This document shows, one piece after another, positions 53,289-62,126 of a DNA stretch of 64,000 nucleotides (position 1 is its first letter; every line of letters begins with the position of its first letter). This DNA is from Leifsonia sp. fls2-241-R2A-40a (lineage in GTDB: Bacteria > Actinomycetota > Actinomycetes > Actinomycetales > Microbacteriaceae). The stretch is taken from NCBI RefSeq assembly GCF_030209575.1, contig NZ_JARVRS010000001.1, forward strand, positions 3,658,001-3,722,000. The letters run 5' to 3'. The notes under the pieces were generated by a model, which did no database searches, had not been told where the DNA came from, and saw only the letters and a program-made list of their open reading frames with translations. Made by a program: the position numbers and the translations under genes.

Positions 53289-55388
53289 ATGATGCGCAAC
53301 CGACAACTGACGATGCCGTGGGCGGCGCTCGCTCTCGCCCTGGGCGCCGCACTCGCGGTGACGGCCACGGGCCTGCCGGCGCAGGCCGCTGAGGCCGCCG
53401 CCCGCACAGGAACCGCGCCGGCCGCCGGCGCTGCCGCGACTCCATCGCCTCAGCCGAAGCTGACGAATCTGGCGCACCTCGACTTCCTGCTCGACGACGA
53501 CCCGCTGCTCCCGGGCGTCGCCGGACACACCACCTACCGCGTCGCGGAGGAACCCGTGGCCCGCGCCCCGTGGGTGTACGCCGACCGCCAGTCCGACGGC
53601 ACCTTCCACCGTGTGGGCGGCGGACCGATCACCGACGCGGCCCGCGGCTGGTACGCCCAGGGCGCCTACGACGCCGACGACATCTCGCGCGCCGCGGTCG
53701 TCTACCTCCGCGACTGGAAGCAGAACGGCACCGCGACGAGCCGAACCAGCGCGTACCAGCTCCTGCGCTCCCTGACCTACCTGCAGACCGCGGACGGACC
53801 GAACGCCGGCAACGTTGTGCTGTGGCAGCAGCACGACGGCACGCTGAACCCGTCCGCCATCCCGAAGGAACTGCCCGACCCGTCCGATTCGGCCGAGTCG
53901 TTCTGGCTGGCGCGCACGGTGTGGGCCCTCGGCGAGGGCTACGCCGGCTTCCGGACCGCGGATCCGGCCTTCGCGTCCTTCCTGGCCGACCGGATGGACC
54001 TGGCGCTCGCCGCGCTCGGCCGTCAGTCGCTCGCCCAGTACCCGCAGACCCAGGTGGCCAACGGCGTCACCGTCCCCGGCTGGCTGATCGTCGGCAGTGC
54101 CGGCGCGACAGCGGAGGCGGTGCTCGGGCTGAGCGCCTACGCCGCCGCACGGCCGTCCGACACCGCGGCTCGAACCGCGCTCGCCAACTACTCCGCGGGC
54201 ATCGCCAAGCTGCAGAGCGGCGGGATCGGTCAGTGGCCGTTCGGCGCCCTGCTCCCCGAGGCGAACTCCCCGACCTTCTGGCACGCCTGGGCCGGGATGG
54301 AGCCGGCGGCTCTGACCGCCGCCGCCACCGTGCTCGGCGATTCCTCGCTGCAGCGCGCCGCCACTACGGACCTCGCCCAGTTCACCGCGCAACTGCTCGC
54401 CACCGGCGGACCCGACAACGGATGGACGCCCACCCCGGCCGACCGGACCCAGATCGCCTACGGCGTCGACTCGCGGCTCGAAGGCCTGGTCGCCGCGTCC
54501 GACGCGACCGGCGCAACCGGTCTCGCGGCCCTCGCCGGAGCACAGGGCGCCTGGTACTTCGGCGCCAACCGCGCCGGGACGCCCGCCTACGACCCGGCGA
54601 CCGGTGTCTGCGTCGACGGCATCGCCGCCGACGGCACGGTCAACCGCAACTGCGGCGCCGAGTCCGTCATCCACACGCAGCTGAGCATGTTGGCGCTGGA
54701 TGCGCATCCCGCCATCGCCCGCGCCGCGACCGCCCTCACCCGCACCACCGCGACGGTCGGGCTGACCGTGGCCGAGGCGGAGACCGGCACCACGACCGGG
54801 CCCGCGACCGTCGTGACCCCGCCGTCCGCATGGACCGGCTCGGCCAACTGGTCCGGGGGTGCCTACCTGCAGGCCGGCAACGGGTCGACGGTGACGATCG
54901 CGCTCCCCGCGGGTCACCCGGCCGCGCGCATCCTGCCGATCGCCGACCTCGGTCCCGGCGGCTCGGGCACCACCAACTGGACCGCCTCCGTCGGCCGCTT
55001 CACCCTCCCGCTCGGACGCACCGACAACGTGCGCCCCGGCGCGCAGGGCATCGCGCCCAGCCCGGTGTTCCTGCTGCCGCAGACCCTCCCCGTCCCGGTC
55101 CCCGCGCAGGCCACGTCGGTGACAGCCCGCGTGTCGGGCACAGCGCGCCTCGACGCGCTGCTCGTGCAGCCGGTCGTCTCGCACCTCGGACTCGCGGGAA
55201 GCACGTCGCTCGACGTCTACGTCAACGCGACCCGGCTGCCGGTGCCGCAGAAGCTCGACGCGGCCGGCCCCGTGACCGTGACCCGGTACGACTCGACCGG
55301 ACACCAGGTCGGACGCGCCCAGACCGTCGGCTCCCGCGGCATCGTGCTCGTCCAGCCGGGAGGCTTCACCACGGTGAGCCCGCGATGA
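53289..55388 (+). CDS. Large secreted protein, probable carbohydrate-active enzyme
   Basis: The 699-residue protein has a signal peptide (MMRNRQLTMPWAALALALGA ... GLPAQAAEA). Residues about 45-480 are rich in paired helices with motifs such as ARGWYAQGAYDADDISRAAV, FWLARTVWALGEGYAGF, FWHAWAGMEPAALTAAATV and GPDNGWTPTPADRTQIAYG, as in an (alpha/alpha)6-barrel glycosidase or lyase. From about 500 a beta-rich C-terminal domain follows (SANWSGGAYLQAGNGSTVTI), like a carbohydrate-binding jelly roll. I recognise no specific family. It is the first gene after the LacI-controlled promoter and probably acts on the polymer whose oligosaccharides the downstream transporter imports. ATG 53289 is favoured by GAGGGG upstream. 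Confidence 0.75.
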   Translation: MMRNRQLTMPWAALALALGAALAVTATGLPAQAAEAAARTGTAPAAGAAATPSPQPKLTNLAHLDFLLDDDPLLPGVAGHTTYRVAEEPVARAPWVYADRQSDGTFHRVGGGPITDAARGWYAQGAYDADDISRAAVVYLRDWKQNGTATSRTSAYQLLRSLTYLQTADGPNAGNVVLWQQHDGTLNPSAIPKELPDPSDSAESFWLARTVWALGEGYAGFRTADPAFASFLADRMDLALAALGRQSLAQYPQTQVANGVTVPGWLIVGSAGATAEAVLGLSAYAAARPSDTAARTALANYSAGIAKLQSGGIGQWPFGALLPEANSPTFWHAWAGMEPAALTAAATVLGDSSLQRAATTDLAQFTAQLLATGGPDNGWTPTPADRTQIAYGVDSRLEGLVAASDATGATGLAALAGAQGAWYFGANRAGTPAYDPATGVCVDGIAADGTVNRNCGAESVIHTQLSMLALDAHPAIARAATALTRTTATVGLTVAEAETGTTTGPATVVTPPSAWTGSANWSGGAYLQAGNGSTVTIALPAGHPAARILPIADLGPGGSGTTNWTASVGRFTLPLGRTDNVRPGAQGIAPSPVFLLPQTLPVPVPAQATSVTARVSGTARLDALLVQPVVSHLGLAGSTSLDVYVNATRLPVPQKLDAAGPVTVTRYDSTGHQVGRAQTVGSRGIVLVQPGGFTTVSPR

Positions 55389-56407
55389 GTCCGGCCAACG
55401 TCACGATCAACGACGTCGCCCGCGCCGCGGGCGTCAGCAAGTCGCTCGTGTCGCTGACCCTCAACTCGCGTCCGGGGGTGGCGACGGAGACGCGGGAACG
55501 CATCCTGCAGACGGCGCGCGACCTCGGCTGGACCCCGCATCCCGGCGCCCGGGGACTGACCACCCGGCGCGCGTACGCCCTCGGGCTCGTGCTCCGGCGC
55601 GAACCCCGGACGATCGAGGTGGACCCGTTCTTCGCCGCATTCATCGCCGGTGTCGAGACGGTGCTGTCGGAACGCGGTCACGTGCTGGTCCTCACCGTCG
55701 TGCCCGACCGTGAGGCGGAGGAGCGCGCCTACGAGCGGCTCGTCGCCGACAAGCGGGTCGACGGCTTCCTGCTCACCGACCTCCGCTCGGCGGATGAGCG
55801 CATCCCGCTCATCGCCCGGCTCGCCTCGTACGCCGTCTCGCTCGGCGCTCCCCCGGGCGGCAGCCCGTTCCCGGTCATCACCCGCGACTACGACGCGGGC
55901 ATCGACGAGCTCGTCGCCCACCTCGTTGGGCTGGGCCACCGGCGCATCGCCCACGTCTCCGGCGACGAGCGGATGCTGCACGGGCTCCGCCGGCGCGAGC
56001 GCTTCGAGAGCGCGGCCCGTGCCGCCGGGATCTCGCCCGTCATCCTCACCACCGACTTCTCCCCCGAGCAGGGCGCCGAGGCAACCAAGGCCCTGCTCGA
56101 TCGGGAGGACCACCCGACCGCGATCGTCTACGGGAACGACCCCATGGCGATCGCCGGTATGGGCGTCGCCCACGAGCGGGGACTCGACCTTCCGGCCGAG
56201 CTCTCGGTCACCGGACTGGACGGCTCGCACATCGGGTCGTTCATCTACCCCTCCCTCACCACCCTCGACAACGACCCGGCCGGCTGGGGCACCGCCGCCG
56301 CCACCGCGCTGCTGCGGCTGGCGGACCACGGCGAAGCGGACGACGTCGCACTCCCCCCGGCACGGCTGGTGGTGCGCGCCTCCACGGCGCCGCCGGCCAA
56401 CAGCTGA
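55385..56407 (+). CDS. LacI-family transcriptional regulator
   Basis: The 340-residue regulator has the LacI HTH and hinge helix (VTINDVARAAGVSKSLVSLT, LNSRPGVATETRERIL) and a periplasmic-binding-protein-like ligand domain (YALGLVLRREPRT, VDGFLLTDLRSADERI, ALLDREDHPTAIVYGNDPMA, LSVTGLDGSHIGSFIYPSLT). It overlaps the preceding stop codon by four bases (ATGA). It should bind TAAACCGGTTTA at 53231-53242 and be released by an imported sugar. Confidence 0.94.
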   Translation: MSPANVTINDVARAAGVSKSLVSLTLNSRPGVATETRERILQTARDLGWTPHPGARGLTTRRAYALGLVLRREPRTIEVDPFFAAFIAGVETVLSERGHVLVLTVVPDREAEERAYERLVADKRVDGFLLTDLRSADERIPLIARLASYAVSLGAPPGGSPFPVITRDYDAGIDELVAHLVGLGHRRIAHVSGDERMLHGLRRRERFESAARAAGISPVILTTDFSPEQGAEATKALLDREDHPTAIVYGNDPMAIAGMGVAHERGLDLPAELSVTGLDGSHIGSFIYPSLTTLDNDPAGWGTAAATALLRLADHGEADDVALPPARLVVRASTAPPANS

Positions 56408-56435
56408 ACACCCTCACAACCCGGAAAGGCTCACC

Positions 56436-57728
56436 ATGCGACAGCGCAGAATCGCCGTCTCCCTCGTTACCGCCGGCCTGATCGCCGGCACCCTCGCCGC
56501 CTGCGGCTCGAGCGGAGGCGGGTCCAGCGACGCCATGAAGGCGCACGGACCGATCACCATCTGGTACTCCAACAACACCCAGGAGGTGCAATGGGGGAAG
56601 TCGATGGTCTCGGCCTGGAACTCGGCGCACCCGAAGGAGCAGATCAAGGCTCAGGAGGTGCCGGCCGGTAAAAGCACCGAAGAGGTGATCGGCGCCGCCA
56701 TCACCGCCGGCACGACGCCGTGCCTGGTCTTCAACAACCTCCCCGCAGCCACCGGCCAGTGGCAGAAGCAGGGCGGCCTCGTCGACCTGTCCAAGTTCTC
56801 GGACGGCGCCAAGTACATCGAGGCGCGCAGCGGCGACGCGGCGAAGCAGTACAAGTCGGCCGACGGCGACTACTACCAGATGCCGTGGAAGCAGAACCCG
56901 GTGATGATCTTCTACAACAAGGCCATCTTCCAGAAGGCCGGACTCGACCCGGAGAAGCCGGACCTGTCGACCTACGACAAGTTCCTGGCCGCCGCCCAGA
57001 AGATCAAGTCCTCGGGCGCTGCGCCGTACGCCGTCTACCCGGCGCCGACCAGCGAGTTCTTCCAGGTGAACTTCGACTACCTGCCGCTCCTCGCCGCTCA
57101 GACCGGCGGCAAGACGTTCATCGAGGACGGCAAGGCCACCATCACCGGTCAGGACTCGCTCGACGTCGCCAACTTCTGGAAGACGATCTACAGCGACGGC
57201 CTGGCGGGCAAGGAGCAGTACCAGGGCGACGCGTTCCAGGACGGCAAGGCCGCGATGGCGATCGTCGGACCGTGGGCCATCGCCTATTACGGCGACAAGG
57301 TCCAGTGGGGCTCCGTCCCCGTCCCGACCAAGGACGGCAAGTCGGCCGATGAGACCTACACCTTCCCGGACGCCAAGAACATCGGGATGTACACCTCGTG
57401 CAAGAACCAGGGCACGGCGTGGGATGTGCTCAAGTTCGCGACCAGCAAGGAGCAGGACGGCAAGCTGCTCGACGTCAGCGGCCAGATGCCCATCCGTTCC
57501 GACCTGGCGACCACCTACGCCTCGTACTTCTCGTCGCACCCCGCGTACAAGGAGTTCGGCGCGCAGAGCGCCCGCACGGTCGACGACCCGACCGGCACCA
57601 ACACGATCGCGCAGATGCAGGCTCTCCGTGACGCCTACACCAAGGCGGTCGTGAACGGCAGCGGCTCGGTGGAGGACGCCTTCAAGACGGCCGCCCAGAA
57701 GATCGACAAGCTGCAGGCCCAGAAGTAA
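56436..57728 (+). CDS. Sugar ABC transporter substrate-binding lipoprotein
   Basis: The 430-residue lipoprotein has a signal with lipobox LAAC (about residue 22), then a family 1 solute-binding fold: ITIWYSNNTQEVQWGKSMVS, LVFNNLPAATGQWQKQGGLVDL, YYQMPWKQNPVMIFYNKAIFQKAGLDP split over about 145-172, and GKAAMAIVGPWAIAYYG. Aromatic residues in the cleft suggest an oligosaccharide ligand. GGAAAGG precedes ATG 56436. The two permease genes follow after two bases. Confidence 0.93.
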   Translation: MRQRRIAVSLVTAGLIAGTLAACGSSGGGSSDAMKAHGPITIWYSNNTQEVQWGKSMVSAWNSAHPKEQIKAQEVPAGKSTEEVIGAAITAGTTPCLVFNNLPAATGQWQKQGGLVDLSKFSDGAKYIEARSGDAAKQYKSADGDYYQMPWKQNPVMIFYNKAIFQKAGLDPEKPDLSTYDKFLAAAQKIKSSGAAPYAVYPAPTSEFFQVNFDYLPLLAAQTGGKTFIEDGKATITGQDSLDVANFWKTIYSDGLAGKEQYQGDAFQDGKAAMAIVGPWAIAYYGDKVQWGSVPVPTKDGKSADETYTFPDAKNIGMYTSCKNQGTAWDVLKFATSKEQDGKLLDVSGQMPIRSDLATTYASYFSSHPAYKEFGAQSARTVDDPTGTNTIAQMQALRDAYTKAVVNGSGSVEDAFKTAAQKIDKLQAQK

Positions 57729-57730
57729 CC

Positions 57731-58708
57731 ATGAGCACCTCCGTTCGCGGCCAGACGGCTGCACGACCGGCGGCGGGTGGACCATCCGCCGCCGGTCAGG
57801 GGCGCAAGCACAAGGCGCCGCTCATCCAGCGCATCCTGGGCGCCAACCCGCTGGGCTGGCTGTTCAGCGCACCGTACCTGGTGTTCGTGATCGCGATCTT
57901 CGCGTTCCCGCTGGCCTTCTCGGTCTACATGTCGTTCTTCGACTACTTCTTCGCCGCCCCCGGTGCGAATGTGGACCGGCCGTTCGTCGGCCTCGACAAC
58001 TACGTCCAGGCGTTCACCGACCCGGCGGTGCTGCAGTCGTTCGTCAACGTCGGCATCTTCCTGATCATCAACGTCCCGCTGACCGTCATCCTGTCGCTGC
58101 TGCTGGCGTCGGGGCTGAACAGCATCGTCCGGTTCCGCACGTTCCTGCGCGTCAGCTACTACGTGCCCTACGTGACCGCGAGTGTGGCGACGATCGCCGT
58201 GTGGCTGTTCCTCTTCGGGCAGAACGGACTCGTCAACCAGATCCTCGGATCGCTGGCGCCGAGCCCGAGCTGGCTGTCCAGTCCGACTCTGGCCATGCCG
58301 TCCATCGCGATCTACGTGACGTGGAAGGGGCTGGGGTTCTACATCCTGCTCTACCTCGCTGCGCTGCAGAACGTGCCGACCGAGCTGTACGAGTCGGCGG
58401 CCACGGACGGCGCGGGCAAGGTTCGGCAGTTCTTCTCGGTGACCGTGCCGGGGGTCCGGCCCGCCACCGTCCTGGTCCTGCTGCTCGCCACGATCACGGG
58501 AGCGAACCTCTTCACCGAGCCGTACCTCCTCACCGGGGGCGGCGGACCGGACGGACGCTCGGCGTCGCCGGTGCTGCTGATCTATCAACAGGGCATCCAG
58601 CAGGGGCACCCCGGGTACGCGGCCGCGATCGGCGTCGTGCTCGTGATCGGCGTGCTCATCATCGGCTGGTTGCAGAACCGCTTCGTCGGAGGGAGGGACC
58701 AGTCATGA
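57731..58708 (+). CDS. Sugar ABC transporter permease (MalF-type)
   Basis: The 325-residue permease has six predicted membrane helices and the EAA loop that contacts the ATPase, PTELYESAATDGAGKVRQFF, followed by VTVPGVRPATVLVLLLATI. It is a CUT1-family component. It overlaps the second permease by four bases. The operon contains no ATP-binding gene, so it probably uses a shared MsiK-type ATPase encoded elsewhere. Confidence 0.94.
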   Translation: MSTSVRGQTAARPAAGGPSAAGQGRKHKAPLIQRILGANPLGWLFSAPYLVFVIAIFAFPLAFSVYMSFFDYFFAAPGANVDRPFVGLDNYVQAFTDPAVLQSFVNVGIFLIINVPLTVILSLLLASGLNSIVRFRTFLRVSYYVPYVTASVATIAVWLFLFGQNGLVNQILGSLAPSPSWLSSPTLAMPSIAIYVTWKGLGFYILLYLAALQNVPTELYESAATDGAGKVRQFFSVTVPGVRPATVLVLLLATITGANLFTEPYLLTGGGGPDGRSASPVLLIYQQGIQQGHPGYAAAIGVVLVIGVLIIGWLQNRFVGGRDQS

Positions 58709-59616
58709 CCACGGAGACGACACCGCGGCCGGCGCCCAAGGTGCGGACGCGCCGCCGGAAGGATCTCGGAACGCCGAGGCGCCTCAGCCGGGGCCAGGCC
58801 ATCCTGCAGGGGATCGTGCTGGCCCTCGGGGCGATCGCGTTCCTGTTCCCCTTCTATTACATGCTGGTCGGGTCGTTGCAGACCGCGCCGGATACCTCCA
58901 TCGCGGGCGCCTTTCCGAATCCCGGGAACCTGACCCTGCAGAACTATGCGGAGATCAACTCCCGCATCAACCTGGTGACCGGCCTGGTGAACTCCGGCAT
59001 CTTCACCGGCGGCGTCCTCCTCGGGACGACCGTGTTCGGAGTGCTCGCGGGGTACTCGCTCGCGGTGCTGCAGTGGCGCGGACGCGGCGTGACGTTCGCG
59101 CTGGCGCTGCTGGTGCAGACCATCCCGTTCCAGCTGCTGATGATCCCGCTGTATGTGCTCATCGCACGTAACTACGGGCTCGCCGACAACTACCTCGGGA
59201 TGATCCTGCCGTTCGCGATCAACTCGGCTGCGGTGCTCATCTTCCGGCAGTACTTCCTGCAGCTGCCGCGTGAGCTGTTCGACGCGGCCCGCATCGACGG
59301 CGCCGGCGAGTTCCGTCTGCTGTGGCGGGTCGCGCTGCCGTTGGTCCGGCCCGCGCTGGTGACCGTGCTGCTGCTGACGTTCATCGGGCCGTGGAACGAG
59401 TTCCTCTGGCCGTTCCTGATCACCAAGGAGGCGAGCCTGCAGCCGCTGGCCGTCTCGCTGGCGAACTACATCTCGACGGTCGCGGGTTCCACCGCCAACC
59501 CGTACGGCGCCATCCTCTCCGGCGCCGTCGTGCTGGCCGCTCCCGTCGTGGTGCTGTTCATCGTGTTCCAGCGCTACTTCACCTCGACCGACCTGGGCTC
59601 GTCCGTCAAGGGATGA
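58705..59616 (+). CDS. Sugar ABC transporter permease (MalG-type)
   Basis: The 303-residue permease has a basic N-terminal tail and six membrane helices, with the EAA loop PRELFDAARIDGAGEFRLLW and VALPLVRPALVTVLLLTFIG. FLFPFYYMLVGSLQT and FIGPWNEFLWPFLITKE are typical MalG-like signatures. It partners the MalF-type permease just upstream. Confidence 0.95.
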   Translation: MTTETTPRPAPKVRTRRRKDLGTPRRLSRGQAILQGIVLALGAIAFLFPFYYMLVGSLQTAPDTSIAGAFPNPGNLTLQNYAEINSRINLVTGLVNSGIFTGGVLLGTTVFGVLAGYSLAVLQWRGRGVTFALALLVQTIPFQLLMIPLYVLIARNYGLADNYLGMILPFAINSAAVLIFRQYFLQLPRELFDAARIDGAGEFRLLWRVALPLVRPALVTVLLLTFIGPWNEFLWPFLITKEASLQPLAVSLANYISTVAGSTANPYGAILSGAVVLAAPVVVLFIVFQRYFTSTDLGSSVKG

Positions 59617-59633
59617 GCGGACCGAAGGAGACC

Positions 59634-60659
59634 ATGGACATCGACCGCATCCCTCTCGCGGACCACGACGCGCTGCTGGAGAGCTACCGCGAGGCGCTCG
59701 CGCACACGAACGCGCTCACGGACCGCATCTCGACGGACCAGTTCTCGGCGCACTACCCCACGCGCCCGGGCTGGGCGATCGGACCGTTCGCCCGCGACGA
59801 GGAGCTGACCTTCCGGCTGGAGGGGCAGTGGGACGACCCGACCGGGGTGGGATGGACGAGCGACTCGATCTTCAACCCGACGGTGATCGAGCGCGGCGAC
59901 GAGCTGCACCTGTTCTACCGGGCGTCGCCGCGGAAGGAGTCGACGGCCAGCCGGATCGGGCACGCCGTCCGGCGGGACGGCGTGTGGCACGATTCGCCGC
60001 TCAACCCGGTGATCTACCCGACGTTCGAGAACGAGACGCTCGGCTGCGAGGATCCCAAGATCTACGCGCTCGACGACGGGTACGTGCTGTTCTACAACGC
60101 GATCTGGCGGCGCGAGGACGGCTCGGTCGCGGTCGACATCATGTCGGCCGTGTCGGACGACCTCGATCACTGGGAGAAGCGCGGGCTCGTCGTCCCGTAC
60201 GACGTGTCCGAGTACTGGGCCAAGGGCGCCGTGATTCCGCGCGACGAGCGGGGTCGCGCTGTGCGCATCGGCGGCGAGTACCTCATGTTCCTCTCGGAGG
60301 GATGCGGCGGCCGCCCCACGGTCGGACGCAGCCGGGACGGCCTCGACTGGTCGTTCGAGGCGCAGCCGTACCTCGACCTGACGACGCTGCACGGCTCCCT
60401 CTTCGAGGTCGCCTGCGCAGTGGTCGACGGGGACGACCTCGTGCTCGACTTCTTCTACGCGGACGCCGACGGCGACTTCGCCGCCGCCCAGGCGCTGTAC
60501 CGGGTCGACGACCCGTTCACCCAGTTGGAGCTGAACCGCGGCGGCTCGCTCGCCTGGGGCGGCCTCCAGAAGCTGGGCGGCCGGTGGTCCTTCGCCCAGG
60601 GCTGGGATGCGCCCGCCGGTGTCCGTGAACTGTACTTCTACCGGGAGGTGGACGCGTGA
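59634..60659 (+). CDS. GH130-like glycoside phosphorylase, first copy
   Basis: The 341-residue protein appears to be a five-bladed beta-propeller enzyme: DSIFNPTVIERGDELHLFYR, ETLGCEDPKIYALDDGYVLF, KGAVIPRDERGRAVRIGGEY and HGSLFEVACAVVDGDDLVL. The conserved acidic residues in these blades suit GH130 phosphorylases or related GH43/62-type hydrolases, which split beta-mannosides with phosphate. ATG 59634 has GAAGGAGA upstream and is preferred to ATG 59613. It forms a tandem with the next gene, overlapping it as GTGA; the two differ substantially in sequence, so they may act on different linkages or chain lengths. Confidence 0.75.
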   Translation: MDIDRIPLADHDALLESYREALAHTNALTDRISTDQFSAHYPTRPGWAIGPFARDEELTFRLEGQWDDPTGVGWTSDSIFNPTVIERGDELHLFYRASPRKESTASRIGHAVRRDGVWHDSPLNPVIYPTFENETLGCEDPKIYALDDGYVLFYNAIWRREDGSVAVDIMSAVSDDLDHWEKRGLVVPYDVSEYWAKGAVIPRDERGRAVRIGGEYLMFLSEGCGGRPTVGRSRDGLDWSFEAQPYLDLTTLHGSLFEVACAVVDGDDLVLDFFYADADGDFAAAQALYRVDDPFTQLELNRGGSLAWGGLQKLGGRWSFAQGWDAPAGVRELYFYREVDA

Positions 60660-61714
60660 GCGCGTTTCCGTATCGACTGTCTCGCGCCGACGTCGTGATG
60701 ACGCCGGTCGCGGGCGACCCGCTTGAGGCGGAGGGGGTGCTCAACCCGGCGTCGGGCCGGGGCCCGGACGGCGAGCTGTATCTGCTCCCCAGGCTCGTGG
60801 CCGAGGGCAACGTGTCGCGCGTCGGCCTCGCCCGCGTTGTCGTGGAGGACGGGACCCCGGTCGGGGTCGAGCGGGAGGGCGTGGTCCTCGAACCCGACCG
60901 GCCGTTCGAACGCGGCCGGTCGAATGCGGGCGTCGAGGATCCGCGGGTCACGTTCATCCCGTCGCTCGGCCTCCACGTCATGACCTACGTCGCGTACGGC
61001 CCGCTCGGCCCGCGCACCGCCGTCGCGGTGTCGGAGGACCTGCGCGCCTGGCGGCGGCTCGGCCCGGTGTCGTTCGAGTACGACGACACTCTCGGGATCG
61101 ACCTGGCCCTGTTCATCAACAAGGACACCGTGTTCTTCCCCGAGCCGGTCACGGCTCCCGACGGCACTCCCAGCCTCGCGGTGCTGCACCGGCCGGTCTG
61201 GGATCTGGGCGACATCCGGCCCGGCGAGGGCGAGCATCCACCCGCCGGCGAGACCCGTCCCAGCATCTGGATCGCCTTCATCCCGCTCGAGGCGGTGCAG
61301 CGCGACCTCGGGGAGCTGGCACGCTGGCGCCAGAACCGCTTCCTCGCCGGACCGGAGTTCCCGTTCGAGGAGCTCAAGATCGGTGCAGGACCCGCGCCGA
61401 TCCGCGTCCCCGAGGGCTGGCTGCTGCTTCACCACGGCGTGACCGGCCGGCTGGAGTCGGGCGTCGCCCAGCAGAAGAACGTCAACTACGCGGCCGGCGC
61501 CATGATCCTCGACGCCGACGAACCCTGGCGCGTCATCGACCGAACGAGCGAGCCGCTGCTGTCGGCGGAGACAGAGGACGAGCGCAGCGGGATCGTGCCG
61601 AACGTCGTCTTCCCGACTGCCATCGAAGAGGTCGACGGTCGCACCTGGGTCTTCTACGGGATGGCGGATTCGAAGATCGGGGTGGCGCTGCTGGAGCACG
61701 ACGTGTCGAAATAG
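60656..61714 (+). CDS. GH130-like glycoside phosphorylase, second copy
   Basis: The 352-residue protein starts at GTG 60656. The propeller motifs are GVLNPASGRGPDGELYLLPR, GVEDPRVTFIPSLGLHVM, KDTVFFPEPVTAPDG, PSIWIAFIP, EGWLLLHHGVTGR and IVPNVVFPTAIEEVDGRTWV, matching GH130 mannoside phosphorylases (the catalytic Asp lies in GVEDPR). It probably splits an imported beta-mannooligosaccharide using phosphate, saving ATP. Its last codons contain the -35 box of the next operon (61704-61709). Confidence 0.82.
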   Translation: MSAFPYRLSRADVVMTPVAGDPLEAEGVLNPASGRGPDGELYLLPRLVAEGNVSRVGLARVVVEDGTPVGVEREGVVLEPDRPFERGRSNAGVEDPRVTFIPSLGLHVMTYVAYGPLGPRTAVAVSEDLRAWRRLGPVSFEYDDTLGIDLALFINKDTVFFPEPVTAPDGTPSLAVLHRPVWDLGDIRPGEGEHPPAGETRPSIWIAFIPLEAVQRDLGELARWRQNRFLAGPEFPFEELKIGAGPAPIRVPEGWLLLHHGVTGRLESGVAQQKNVNYAAGAMILDADEPWRVIDRTSEPLLSAETEDERSGIVPNVVFPTAIEEVDGRTWVFYGMADSKIGVALLEHDVSK

Positions 61715-61730
61715 GGGCAGCCTGTTCGTG
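61704..61730 (+). promoter_or_regulatory. Putative ECF42-type promoter, second operon
   Basis: TGTCGA (61704-61709) is followed by 17 bases and CGTG (61727-61730), 50 bases before the YCII start at 61781. The same spacing occurs at 28468-28494. The -35 box is embedded in the 3' end of the GH130-like gene. Confidence 0.5.
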
Positions 61731-61780
61731 TAGACGGTGAGAGCGCCGTCCATCCCGGCGGCGCGGAGAGGATCAGGATC

Positions 61781-62122
61781 ATGACCCAGTACCTGCTCAG
61801 CGTCTACGAGCCCGACGGCCCCATCCCGGAGCCGGAGGTGCTGTCCCGGATCATGCGCGACGTGGACGCGGTGAACGCCGACATGCGCTCCGCCGGAGTG
61901 TGGGTGTTCTCGGACGGGCTGCTGCCGCCGTCGTCCGCGACGATGCTGCGGCCGCGCGACGGGGAAGTGCTCGTCACCGACGGTCCGTTCGCCGAGGGCA
62001 AGGAGCACCTGGGCGGCTTGACCATCGTCTACGTGCCCGACCTGGATGCGGCGCTCGAGTGGGGCCGCCGGGTGGCGCTCGCCACGACGCTGCCCATCGA
62101 GGTGCGGCCCTTCCGGGACTGA
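61781..62122 (+). CDS. YCII/DGPF-family protein
   Basis: The 113-residue protein starts MTQYLLSVYEPDGPIPEPEV. The DGPF motif is intact in VLVTDGPFAEGKEHLGGLTI, followed by the usual ALEWGRRVALATTLPIEVRPF. It is a YCII-fold protein of unknown reaction, here paired with the ECF sigma gene five bases downstream. It is a distant paralog of the protein at 28066-28428. Confidence 0.9.
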   Translation: MTQYLLSVYEPDGPIPEPEVLSRIMRDVDAVNADMRSAGVWVFSDGLLPPSSATMLRPRDGEVLVTDGPFAEGKEHLGGLTIVYVPDLDAALEWGRRVALATTLPIEVRPFRD

Positions 62123-62126
62123 CCGG

